Part shown: piece after piece, positions 10,936 through 20,655 of the stretch
Layout: each line of letters opens with the position of its first letter
Position numbering within the stretch: the stretch's first letter is position 1
Assembly (NCBI GenBank): GCA_037127255.1
Contig: JBANSL010000018.1
Location: 11,567,175-11,631,174, forward strand
DNA from: Persicaria tinctoria
Lineage: Eukaryota > Streptophyta > Magnoliopsida > Caryophyllales > Polygonaceae
Reading direction: 5' to 3'
Length of the DNA stretch: 64,000 bases
Translations under genes and position numbers: made by a program
Notes under the pieces: generated by a model
Databases searched by the model: none
What the model was told of the DNA's origin: nothing
The model's input: the letters and a program-made list of their open reading frames with translations, nothing else

Positions 10936-11426
10936 TCCCCTATATTGTCCATCTTCTTTCTCATCTTTTCACGCTCTACTTCTGCATTAATTGCTCCTTT
11001 CACGTTGAGATAGATATAAAGATGTTCATTCACAATATCCACTGCACGTCCTGGACCTGCTTCACGGGTTTCGTGTATGACCTGTAGAGAATATAATTTA
11101 TGAGAAACATCAACAGAAACATGAAATCACAACTCATTTAAAAGTCCAAATCTTGCATTTACAAACAATGGCAATCTAGCTGCATCAAATCAGCATGTCA
11201 TCAACAGGTTATGATCACATGTGAAGAATAACAGTGTGGAGGAATAATATTCACAATTTAAGAGACTGCCTTGCAGAAATAAAACAGAAGGAGAGCATCA
11301 ATGTAACTAAAGCTGACTTGACAAACCTTGATAGTTGATACACTAGCCAGAGTTGAAATTTCCAACTCATAATGCTTGATTATATTTACAATCTCATCAC
11401 TCCTGCAAAGTGCATAAGCTGGTCGC
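10936..11426 (-). pseudogene. Captured valyl-tRNA synthetase exons (C-terminal region), copy 1
   Basis: Two minus-strand exons with good splice sites can be read. Exon A (11426-11327) follows TTTGTGCAG, starts RPAYALCRSDEIVNIIKHYE and ends ...STIK before a GTTTGT donor. Exon B (11081-10936) follows CTCTACAG, starts VIHETREAGPGRAVDIVNEH, then LYIYLNVKGAINAEVEREK, before GTAAGT. The reading frame is kept across the junction. The RPA.ALC...YELEI.TLA and ..VNE.L..YL.V.GA.N.E.E.EK patterns are those I know from the anticodon-binding/C-terminal part of eukaryotic valyl-tRNA synthetase. Catalytic domains are absent, so no aminoacylation is possible. It sits inside the CACTA element in the antisense direction. 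Confidence 0.75.
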
Positions 11427-12080
11427 CTGCACAAAGAATACACATCCACATTACATGAAAGTAGAAGAATAAAGCAAAGATAAATTGATATCCAAATCTC
11501 ACATAATGTAGAAAGTAGAATAATGATGATGGAAACATTATAGATTGAGAAATGAAGGTGAAAATCACTCAATAGAAGGCAAATGTGCAGTCAAGATAAA
11601 TTGATATTCAAAGCACGTTTTTTTTTCCTTCTTTTTAATCAAAATCTAATCTTTTCCCACATTTACCAACCAAAAGAAAGTGGGCATTCAATTGTTCATT
11701 TTTTGCCTTGTAAAAACGCAGAGTTTTTGAGGTGTTGACCCCAGAATTTTACGCAAAATTTTACTCTCTTATTGAGCTTATTCGGTGGGCATCCAATCTT
11801 TTACGCAGAATCCAATCTCATGACAGTTCATGACAGAACTAGTAAAAATTTCGGAACTACCCTTAAATTGCTTGTTCAAATATTGAAAATTAATAGACGG
11901 AATTTCATACTACAAACGGAGAACCCTTGCTCTTCAGTCTGAAAGCCCCAAAATCAGTTTCATTACCTGAATTAGAGAATACTCCAAACCTTAAAGAAAC
12001 CTTAAATCAAAACTTGCATCAAACCAATTCAGATAAACCCTAAATCAAAAACATTGAAATTTTAAGGTAGAATTTCATAC

Positions 12081-12480
12081 CAGTGACGGAGAGGCAGTGA
12101 GGGAGTAGGGGTTTCTAATTTTGAAATTGGGATTTTGACTGTTGATAAAGGGGCAGTGACGGAGAGGCAGTGACGGATTTCAACAGCCCGGCTCAGTTTC
12201 GACGGCGAGAGAGACGACTACTGATAGAGGCAAAGCTAGGTTCGACGGAAACCAGAGGCCACACACCAGAGAGGCAGAGACACGAGGACGAGAATGAAAG
12301 GGGTTTCGCCGCTGTTGAGGAAAGAGTTGAGAGATGGGAACGAGAGACAAGAAGCGGGATTTCGCCGGAGAGCCTAAATCCCCACCGGAGCCACCCTCGA
12401 GTTCGAAATCCGGCGAGATTGGAGGAGGAAGGGGTTGGGGGTGAACGTCTTTCGCTGTCGCGAGGCCGAGTCAGGATTTA
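12081..12480 (-). other. 5'-UTR-like first exon in CACTA, copy 1
   Basis: Read on the minus strand this GC/CT-rich stretch resembles a plant 5' leader ending in CACTG|GTATGA (donor at 12080-12079). The following AT-rich sequence of about 650 bp runs to the acceptor of valyl-tRNA synthetase-like exon A. It may be the first exon of a chimeric transcript. The plus-strand open frame of 103 codons here (12170-12481) lacks recognisable features. Confidence 0.4.
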
Positions 12481-13261
12481 GAAGAGGGATTTGGATTTTG
12501 AAGAGGGAATGAAAAGGGAGTATTTTTTTCAAAGTATTGGGCGGGGTGTATCTTTTTTCTTAAAATTTTTCCAAGTGTTGAATGATTTAACGTGTATTTC
12601 ATATGGGCGAGACAAATCCCGCACTTATTTTTTTTCCAAAAACCTTTTATTAACATCGGTTAAAAAATAGTGTGGTGTCTGTTTTATTTTTAACATCACA
12701 AATTTATTAACCGATGTCAAAAAATTATTTCACATGGCAGGTTTTTCTGACCGATGTTAATGAACCGATGTTAAATAGCAGAATTCTAGTAGTGACAGTG
12801 AATTAAGTTTTGCATTTCAGATCACAAAAATGCTAAAAATGTTGAAATATATGTTTGTGTGTAATATATTGTAGCTCATATAATTTTATAAGAATTAATT
12901 TCAACATTTTCAGCATAAGAAAAAGTTTCAGCAAGACAAAAAAAATTGCTGAAATTGCCAATATTTAAACTTTCAACAAAGCAAACTCAATCACAGTACC
13001 AAACTAACCACAAATTCACAAATAACAAATAACAAACTTTAGTGAAAAATTTCAGCATAAGAAAAAGTTTCAATGATACAAGAATAACATGGTAGTTGAT
13101 CTTTGACCATATGTGAGTCTCTATATGACATCAAAGGTATAACTTTAGTGAAAATCACTATGCTCAAACAACTCACAATTTACAACATATTTAGAATCAA
13201 ATCCTAAACACAGTTTATCCAAGAGAAAAGCAAAATTAGAGGTCTCTGTGGTGGATCAAAA

Positions 13262-13882
13262 TTAAAAACAGACAGCCAAGCGGATTACCAAAAGTGGAGG
13301 AAGGCTGAAATCCACCGGATTACCAAAAGTGGAGGAAGGCTGAAATCCACCGGAAGAAATTGAGGCTGAAATTGATGTTGAAATTGATATTTGTTCAATT
13401 ATGGAAGAAATTGGATCCTTTAGGTCCTCTGTTTCAGCATCTGGAACGCATTTGGAACGAGGCGCTGTGGAAGAGCGACGGCCGAGGAGCGCGATAGATG
13501 CTCGCCGGATCTGGAATTGGGCGTTGTTGAAGATCTAGGCAGATCTAGAACGATCGCAAGGTCGGAGGTAGGGGCTTCCATGGCCGTCGACGACGCCGGC
13601 GTAGGTAACAGAGGAAGAAAGCAAGGTCGGAGGAAAGGTCGGAGGCAACGGCTCGAGAGCTTCAATCGGCGACCGTCTGGATCCAAGGCGAAATCCGGGC
13701 TTGAGGGAGACGGCGAGAGAGAGGCGCGATCGAAGATGCCGATGGGAGGCGGTTATCTCCGAGGTGGGTCTGGGAAGAAGGAGGCGGAGCAAGTGAGCGA
13801 GAACGGAGGAGCGATGGAGAACGACGGTGACGATGAAGGACGCTGGTGCAGCGGGATTCTCGTTCATCTTCGCCCTCTCCAA
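13262..13882 (-). pseudogene. Unrecognised GC-rich captured frame in element R, copy 1
   Basis: A minus-strand frame rich in Arg, Ser, Pro and Leu runs 206 codons in copies 2 and 4. Here it is stopped at 13535-13537, where TGG has become TAG, leaving 115 codons. A plus-strand frame of 132 codons (13517-13915) overlaps it, so coding status is uncertain on either strand. Its 5' portion looks like a plant leader plus first exon captured by the element. No domain is recognised. Part of its 3' end is a 35-bp tandem duplication (13282-13316, 13317-13351). Confidence 0.35.
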
Positions 13883-14038
13883 ACAGTCTCTTCTTTACAG
13901 CAGGGTTCGGTTTGACGACGGTGAACAGAGGGAAGGGGGGACACGAAAAAAAGTGGTGGACTTTAACCTAATATGCCGAGATCCGTGGACATTTGTTAAA
14001 TTTGAGCCCAAAAAGTGAACTGTTGGGCAATTTTTCTC

Positions 14039-14124
14039 TTATTTTTATCACATTTGTACAATTTTAGTAGCCCTTAAAACTCTTATAAAAAAAATATCCC
14101 GTAAAACTAGTTTAATTGTTTATA
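14039..14124. other. Native upstream flank with Mutator target duplication
   Basis: This segment starts with the TTATTTTT duplication of element R and continues ATCACATTTGTACAATTTTAG...; it ends with TTGTTTATA (14116-14124), the left target duplication of the Mutator-like element. Related uninterrupted sequence occurs at about 52743-52830 and 55022-55105. Confidence 0.75.
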
Positions 14125-15025
14125 GGCCATTTTTCATAACTAGACCAAAAAAAAAACTTTGCACAGATAGCCATGTCTCTTGTTTATTTGCTAGGGGTAG
14201 AAAGTGGTCATTTTTTGCAAATAAAAATAGCAACTGGGAGAGGAAGTTGCAGGTGAAGGTGAGGGACACTGTAGCTACACTGTAGCTGTCAGTGACATGT
14301 GGCACCAAAAGGCAACCTCCGTTCATTTCAGAAAACTGTAGACTGCCCTTCTTACCAATAGAATTAATTGGTCCTACCAATAGGCTAAACCTGTCTTTCC
14401 ATACCTGGAGATATTTTGAAAAGAATCTGGAGGGGATTCACTGTAGCTAATTTGGCGGGCTGTCAGTGTAGTTTTGGCACCAAAACAGGGTTCATCCTTT
14501 GAGAAAATGGGGGAGCATTTATGAGGGGAAAATGCAATGATTGTATTGATGGGTGTCCCCCAAGAACATATATAAGCTTGAGAGGAGGATCTGAAACACC
14601 ATAACATGCTATGCAAAAAGTGAGGCAGAATAGGAGAGAAGTGGAAAAGACGGGGAAAAAGTTACCCGTTCATTCCAGGAAACGATACAGTCCCCATCCT
14701 ACCAATAGAAAATTTTCGTCCTACCAATAGTGTCCAACTGTCCTTTCATACCTGAAAAAGTGCAAGAAGTTTGTCCAATGACAGTGGCAGCGATGAGTAA
14801 GTGATCTTGTACCTATCATTTGTAGTTGTTCCTTTTTCTTATAACAGAACTACCCCAAGGTGACGGTTTCACGAGACCGGTTGCAGAGAGTTCGTAATTT
14901 ATATTCTCTATTTTTGATCAATTGCATAACTTGTAAATTAAGATTACAAATTCAAGCACTATTTTTGCTTCCTGCGAAATTATCACTTCTTGATGCCTAG
15001 ACGATCATAAGGACCCATTGAAAAT

Positions 15026-15096
15026 AGTCTATTAGCTCAATTGATAGAGCGTTGTGTTTGCACACAAAAATGTGAGTTCGACTCTCACATAGGCTA
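15026..15096 (+). pseudogene. tRNA-like sequence, left terminus, copy 1
   Basis: It folds as a cloverleaf: acceptor AGTCTAT/ATAGGCT, TA at positions 8-9, D arm GCTC/GAGC, anticodon stem TTGTG/CACAA, and T arm GTGAG-TTCGACT-CTCAC. Box A-like (TAGCTCAATTGATAGAGC) and box B-like (GAGTTCGACTC) promoter motifs are present. The anticodon loop is only six bases (TTTGCA), the first base is A and the acceptor has a wobble pair, so I call it a tRNA-derived SINE-like head, not a functional tRNA gene. Confidence 0.65.
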
Positions 15097-16278
15097 ATAC
15101 GGAGTATGTGTTCATGAATCTCTCTAAACATATACAATTATGAACCTGGCAGAAAATATATATAATAATGGTAGGACAAATTTACGAACATGTTATGACA
15201 AATTCATAAATCTCTTTGAACTTATACGATTATGAACTTGACAGGAAATAACTTCAGTCTCTACCTGTGGAGCCTGCCTTCTCCTTTTGCTTTTCTGAGA
15301 TTCATGTGGAAGTAAATTTTTTTCGTAAAGTCAATTATGCATTTACATTTTTCCAATAGTATAAATATATCGTACCATCAGTGTGCATCTATCCTACCAT
15401 TAGTGCCAAGTTATACAGGAATTACAGGGTTTTCATTATGATCCTACTAATATCGTAGATTTCTCCTACCATTAGTTTCCATCAATCCTACCATTATGAT
15501 CTTACCGATATCGTTGTTTTCTCCTACCATTAGTTTTCATCTATCCTACCATTTTTGTGCATCTATCATACCAATTTAAATAGCTTTCAAGGAAAATCAA
15601 GCTAAAAACCGTAGCAAATTATGTTCCACATTTTTCAGAAAAACAACCAAGGGTAGAGGGTTTTCAGTATACAACAGAAGAAGATGAAGGAAACCTAAGT
15701 AACATTATATCCAAGGGTAGAGGCTCTAATTCAGTCGTATATTTCCTACTAATTTCACAAATATGTCCTAATATGTTCATAATCGTATAAGTCTAGAGAG
15801 ATATGAACACATACTCCGCATTAGCATATGTGAGAAATTTGAAGCAAAAAAAAAAAAAGCATATGTGAGAAATAATCTAGTGAAGTAAAAACACTCCTTT
15901 GATGATCAGAAAAAATCAAAGGTGAGTTGCAAGCTTCCTGGGAGAAAGAATGTATATATTTCCTACCATTATCATAATTTTATAAGCCTATGAATTTGTC
16001 CTAGCAGATTTACAAATTTGTCCTACCACTAGTGTATTTATTTCCTACCAGTTCATAATTTTATAAGTTCAGAGATATTTATAAATTTGTCCTACCAGAT
16101 TCACAAATTTGTCCTACCACTAGTGTATTTATTTCCTACCAGTTCATAATTTTACAAGTTCAGAGATATTTATAAATTTGTCTTACCAGATTCACAAATT
16201 TGTCCTGCCACTAGTGTATATATTTTCTACCATGTTCAATCGTATAAGTCCAGAGAGATATGAACACATACTCTGCAT

Positions 16279-16349
16279 TAGTCTATGTGAGAGTCGAACT
16301 CACATCTTTGTGTGCATACACAATGCTCTACCGATTGAGCTAATAGACT
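16279..16349 (-). pseudogene. tRNA-like sequence, right terminus, copy 1
   Basis: The minus strand folds with a perfect acceptor AGTCTAT/ATAGACT, D arm GCTC-AATCGGTA-GAGC, anticodon stem TTGTG/CACAA with loop TATGCA, and T arm GTGAG-TTCGACT-CTCAC. The loop lacks the invariant U33 arrangement and one base. It is the inverted partner of 15026-15096. Confidence 0.65.
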
Positions 16350-16359
16350 ATTTATCATG

Positions 16360-17040
16360 ATCAAATCGATAGACAGGACACGAATTTAAAGTAAAAGTTT
16401 TCGGGTAATAAAATGGGTACGAGAAGAACCGGTGACAAGGCATAGAGTACGTGGGTCTTAAAAGTCTTGAATAGGAGCAACGAGCAGTAATCCAAATCAA
16501 CCAAAAACAAAGCATTACTATCATTACTATCATGATTAATAATTGAATCTAACAAACAGTCACTTTTATGCCAATCGACAACATTATCTCAAACATCTTA
16601 CTCCATCGCTTCCTTGAATCAATTCCAAGAACGAGATAGGTCTACATCTACAACTTTACATTATGGTGACTGAGAAGTCTGAAATAAAATCTCTCTTATT
16701 ATATCAAGCATTATGAAAGGTTCACATTGCAACTCCAAAAATCAAACTGATATCAGTCCACCATGTACCATTATTTCACTTGAAGTCTCAAGAGATTATT
16801 GAATGAGTGTTCATGTTTAAACGGTATGTTTTGTCTGAATTTTCTCTACTAAATTGAATGTTTCTTTACATTGATAGAAGCCATCCAGAGATCAATTCTT
16901 CTTGTTCTCTTACATGCGCAGATTATGAACTATCGATCCATTCCACGAATACGGAAAATAGAGATGATGAATCGGGAAGGACCACAATCACCAAACCCTA
17001 ACTAACACTACGACACCAATCACGATGAAATTAAAAGCGC
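16360..17040. other. AT-rich noncoding stretch inside the Mutator-like element
   Basis: No convincing coding frame is seen. On the minus strand it begins with a GTGAGT donor at its right edge, so it may be an intron or 3' part of the captured gene fragment, but I recognise nothing in it. Confidence 0.3.
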
Positions 17041-17062
17041 AAAATGAAAGGAGAGAACTCAC

Positions 17063-17290
17063 CTGTAGAGCGGATCCTCATCACCTTCGCTAGCACGGAG
17101 GGCTCGGCCAAGGGAGAAAGTCGTCGGCGCTGCTCTTCGAGGTGCATAACCGTCGGTGAACTCGTCGAGGTGGTAATCGTCGGTGCCGCCTCAGTTCGGC
17201 CTCTTCGCACTTCCCTCTCTCCTCTCTTCCTTTCTTTTGATTTGCGATTTTATAAACTCGCTCAGACTTCACCTCCTACATCCGGTCACC
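17063..17290 (-). other. Captured first-exon-like fragment in Mutator-like element
   Basis: The minus strand has a purine-rich leader, an ATG at 17147-17145, 28 codons rich in Arg, Glu and Leu, then CTCTACAG|GTGAGT (donor at 17062-17061). This looks like the 5' end of a host gene carried by the element. The plus-strand frame at 17044-17331 is probably its shadow. The protein is not recognised. Other copies are at 1-143 and 35131-35358. Confidence 0.35.
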
Positions 17291-17538
17291 AACAGTGCAA
17301 GGAAACCGGTTGTTATATTTGCTTGGGATGACCAGGCTATTTTGGGCCAATTTTTTATCCTCTTGGCTATTTGTGCAAATAGGCCCATTTTTTGGCCTAT
17401 TTGGTACCATTTCCTCTTGTTTATATTAGTAAAGTAATAAAATAAGGGAATCAACTTATGAATTGGCCACTTCAAGTTATGAAAGGTTGAAACTCATATA
17501 TGAAACAAAAATAATAGAAATCTAAAATGGATGATAAT

Positions 17539-18022
17539 TGTTGACTCCACCTTGATGATAATATGTGATATATTTTTGTAGGGTTGATGGAAGACAAATA
17601 AGGTAGTATTTTATGCAAATATCAATTATATTTTGGGGTGTTTTATTTGATTTATTATTCTCGGAAGATATTTATTTGACTCACAAAATTATATGTGCTA
17701 CGGAGTATATATTTTAATTAGGCCAATGTGCTAAATATTTTTAATGTGGCTTACGTGAGATTTGGTATTTGATTTGATTTTTTATTAATTTGAATTTTAA
17801 AGTATTTGGATGCAACATTGAAAGCTTACGTGATCTATCTATATATATATTTTCGGATGAGTTGATTTGGTTTTTAAAGATTTTGGTCAAAGGTAGTTAC
17901 GTAAGATTTATGTTTGAATTGCTTTTGATCGATTTGAATATTTTGTACGTGAGATTCTATCCATATATTTCTAACGTGCTTTTGAAAGGTTAAGTTTTAA
18001 TGATTTATTCTATCCCTATATA
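17539..18022 (+). mobile_element. 5' LTR of copia-like element, copy 2
   Basis: This is the same TGTTGACT start and length as copy 1. The native left flank GGATGATAAT precedes it; the same target sequence without insertion reads on into ATATGAATGATG at about 24375-24395. Confidence 0.75.
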
Positions 18023-18266
18023 TATTTTCGGTTGGAATTAATTTAAATTGGTTTAAATTTTATCTCACACCTTTTATTGGATTTTCGGTTAAGAATATAT
18101 TGGATATATATTTGTTTTGGTCTAGAATTTTGTTACCGGAGTAATTTAAATTGGAGAACAGCGTAATTTAAATTGGAAAGAAAAAACGTGGAGCGTCAGT
18201 TGCTCCAAGAGGATATCTCGGCCAAGAAGTCTCAATGGCAGCAATTTCAATTTCAAACGCTAGGAA

Positions 18267-19743
18267 GTGTCGGCAACAGAAGATCTCCATATTCAACGTT
18301 TAAATTTCAAACGCGTCTCATCTTGCAGGAGCGCTAAAGAGATTTGGGATAAACTTGTAGTAACCTACGAAGGTACTAGCCAAGTTAAGGAATCAAAGAT
18401 CAACATCTACCTCCGCAAATATGAGCTATTCAAGATGCTCTCCATGGAAACGGTGAAAGAAATGTTTACCAGATTCACCCAAATCGTCAACAACTTGGAC
18501 TCTCTCGGCAAAACCTTCAGCAATGAAGAAAAGGTGAGGAAAATCTTGAGGAGCTTACCAAAGGCGAAATGGGGGCCAAAAGTAACTGCAATAGAGGAAG
18601 CTCAAAATCTGTCAACTTTGCCATTGGACGATCTCCTCGGTAAGCTGATTACCCATGAGATGGTTCTTGGTGAAGAAGATGGAGAAGTAGCCCCTATTGT
18701 AAAGAACTTGGCCCTACGAGCTAAGAAGGAAAAAGCATCCTCAGACGACGACAAGAGTGAAGATGAGGATGATCCGTTTGAACTCATCACAAGAGGGCTA
18801 GCACAAATACTCAAGATGAAGAAGAAATTCTCAAATCGAGAATATTCTGAATCTTCAAAGCATCAAGGTAAGTCTTCTAACCCTCGTAAGAAATCAAAGA
18901 TTCTAACTTGCTTTGAATGTGGTGAAACAGGTCACTTTTCAAATGAGTGTCCTCAAAAAAAAAAAGAACAAACACCGAAAGAATGATTCAGATTCCTTCA
19001 GTGAATCGGACTCGGAAAATGATCCAGCAAATCTTTGCTTGATGGCAGATCATGAGGAAACTCCAAAGAAGCATCTTGGAACTATCGTAAGAAATTTGAT
19101 TTCTAGTCCTACTGCTGTGTTGTCTGAATTTTTGCAAAACATGATTATAAATGAAGAGGATTATATTTTGGAAACTAACACCTTGAAAGAGACGCTATTG
19201 GAACAGGAGAAATGCATGAGTAATTTGTCGCTGGAAATGAAAAATCTCAAAGCCTCTCGGTCAGCCCTTGACATTAAAGTCAAGGCCTTGGAGACAGAAA
19301 ATTCTGTCTTGAAGCAAGATCTTTCTTCTCTAAGTCTTTACACCAAGGAATTAGAGAAAGAAAAGATCTCGTTGACTGAGAAGTGTAGAGACCAGCAGAC
19401 ATCGCTTGTTCGTTTTACCCATTCCAAGGCCAATCTCGATAGGATGTTAGGCGAGCACCAATCATTCCTCAACAAAAGTGGTATTGGATACAACAAGAAT
19501 TTTCCAAAGAAAGCCAAAGGGAGTTGGCGCACACCTATTTGTCATTTTTGTTGTAGAAAGGGTCATGTTAAAACTACTTGTCCATATCGTAGAAATGATC
19601 CGCATATTATTCGTAATACTTTTCCGTTTTATTTAAAAGGACAGGTAAAGCAAATTTGGGTTCCTAAAGGGACTAGACCACCAAACATGGTCCATCCCGA
19701 TTATGAATCTAAGTTTGTAACTTGGTCTAGCCGAAAAGGTTGA
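18267..19743 (+). pseudogene. Copia-type gag-like gene, frameshifted, copy 2
   Basis: Shares the 11-A frameshift with copy 1 (18955-18965), splitting the zinc-knuckle half from the coiled-coil/second-knuckle half. The encoded pieces are identical to copy 1, which groups copies 1 and 2 against copy 3. Confidence 0.85.
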
Positions 19744-20173
19744 GTTTTGTTGTTTTGCAGGATGTCACCAAGATCAAAGAGCATAAACGGATCGAAACAA
19801 TCGCTCTTGGTGATAAATAATTTATTTTATTATATGCTACTAATGATTATCTTTTCTTAGTATTTCTCTTTGGAGTTTGATATGTTGAATAGGGAAGCAC
19901 TATCGTAGGGGGAGCAATGACTGCTGTATTTCAGATCTTATAATGCTGTCTCCTAACATCTCAAGGCCTTGAGATCATTTTCAAGGTCTTGACTGTAAGA
20001 GATTACTTGGTTGTTATCTTTTTAAACTTAATTTCTTCCCTTGCTTGTTGTAAGACAAAAAGGGGGAGAAATGTTATATGGTGCTTATGCTTATACTTGT
20101 TATATGATGTTCCACATGTGCTATATTTATTTGCATAATTGATATTTGTTTTGTCTTCCATCAAGGGGGAGAT

Positions 20174-20655
20174 TGTTGACTCCACCTTGATGATAATATG
20201 TGATATATTTTTGGAGGGTTGATGAAAGACAAATAAGGGAGTATTTTATGCAAATATCAATTATATTTTGGGGTGTTTTATTTGATTTATTATTCTCGGA
20301 AGATATTTATTTGACTCACAAAATTATATGTGCTACGGAGTATATATTTTAATTAGGCCAATGTGCTAAATATTTTTAATGTGGCTTACGTGAGATTTGG
20401 TATTTGATTTGATTTTTCATTAATTTTAATTTTAAAGTATTTGGATGCAACATTGAAAGCTTACGTGATCTATCTATATATATATATATATTCGGATGAG
20501 TTGATTTGGTTTTTAAAGATTTTGGTCAAAGGTAGTTACGTAAGATTTGTGTTTGAATTGCTTTTGATTTGAATATTTTGTACGTGAGATTCTATCCATA
20601 TATTTCTAACGTGCTTTTTAAAGGTTAAGTTTTAATGATTTATTCTATCCCTATA
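20174..20655 (+). mobile_element. 3' LTR of copia-like element (truncated), copy 2
   Basis: It is preceded by the AAGGGGGAGAT polypurine tract and truncated at the same point as copy 1. Its TA tract is short, so this copy is about 96 bp shorter than copy 1. Confidence 0.8.

Larger units (their letters stand above)
9095..12794. mobile_element. Non-autonomous CACTA element with captured gene pieces, copy 1
   Basis: The left end CACTACTTGAAATTTTTTA and right end (reverse complement CACTACTAGAATTCTGC) share the En/Spm-CACTA terminus. Both continue into TATTTAACATCGG. The element is flanked by the 3-bp duplication ACA (9092-9094 and 12795-12797). Subterminal AACCGATGT/ACATCGGTT words recur in both orientations near both ends, as expected for transposase-binding repeats. 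No transposase frame is present. The interior (about 10.1-12.5 kb) carries a minus-strand, intron-containing transcript-like unit. Confidence 0.9.
8136..14038. mobile_element. Foldback/Mutator-like element R, copy 1 (host of the CACTA insertion)
   Basis: The left end AGGGGTGATTACC (8136) and right end GGGCAATTTTTCTC (14038) are flanked by TTATTTTT (8128-8135 and 14039-14046). A related uninterrupted site, CCTTTGTTTTTATCAT, is at about 52738-52753. Without the nested CACTA the element is about 2.2 kb. Its left arm is built of GCTGAAAC/GTTTCAGC repeats and its right part holds a GC-rich, exon-like core. The terminal motif AAATT..C.AAATGTCCAC occurs inverted at both sides. Class assignment (Mutator-like versus other 8-9-bp-TSD superfamily) is inferred, and no transposase is present. 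Confidence 0.55.
15026..16349. mobile_element. Inverted-repeat element with tRNA-like termini, copy 1
   Basis: Both ends carry a 71-nt tRNA-like sequence pointing inwards, and the inverted similarity continues beyond them (ACGGAGTATGTGTTCATGAATCTCTCT versus GCAGAGTATGTGTTCATATCTCTCT read inverted). The interior holds repeated TCCTACCATTAG/TCCTACCA blocks. It also has a tandem block of about 110 bp at about 16020-16210 and an internal partial copy of the end (about 15800-15870) containing a poly-A run. No open frame of note. I do not recognise a described family. Confidence 0.7.
14125..17416. mobile_element. Mutator-like element carrying an exon-like fragment, copy 1/2 junction
   Basis: The element is flanked by a perfect 9-bp duplication TTGTTTATA (14116-14124, 17417-17425). 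The same site without insertion, one TTGTTTATA followed by TTAATAAAG, is present at 55084-55092. Terminal regions are imperfectly inverted: CTAGACCAAAAAA and TTTGCACAGATAGCC on the left versus AATAGGCCAAAAAA and TTTGCACAAATAGCC on the right. No transposase is present. It contains CCTACCA-rich repeats, a nested tRNA-like inverted element (15026-16349) and a GC-rich segment with a splice donor near its right end, so it fits a Pack-MULE-like description. Confidence 0.8.

Noticed and set aside
12170..12481. 103-codon plus-strand gene in the CACTA element
   Set aside because: The region reads better as a minus-strand leader with a splice donor. The plus-strand product is Arg/Glu-rich low complexity with no domain.
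15026..15096. Functional tRNA gene (Ala or Cys anticodon)
   Set aside because: The cloverleaf arms form but the anticodon loop has six bases, the first base is A and there is a wobble in the acceptor stem. The sequence recurs inverted as an element terminus, so a tRNA-derived repeat is more likely.
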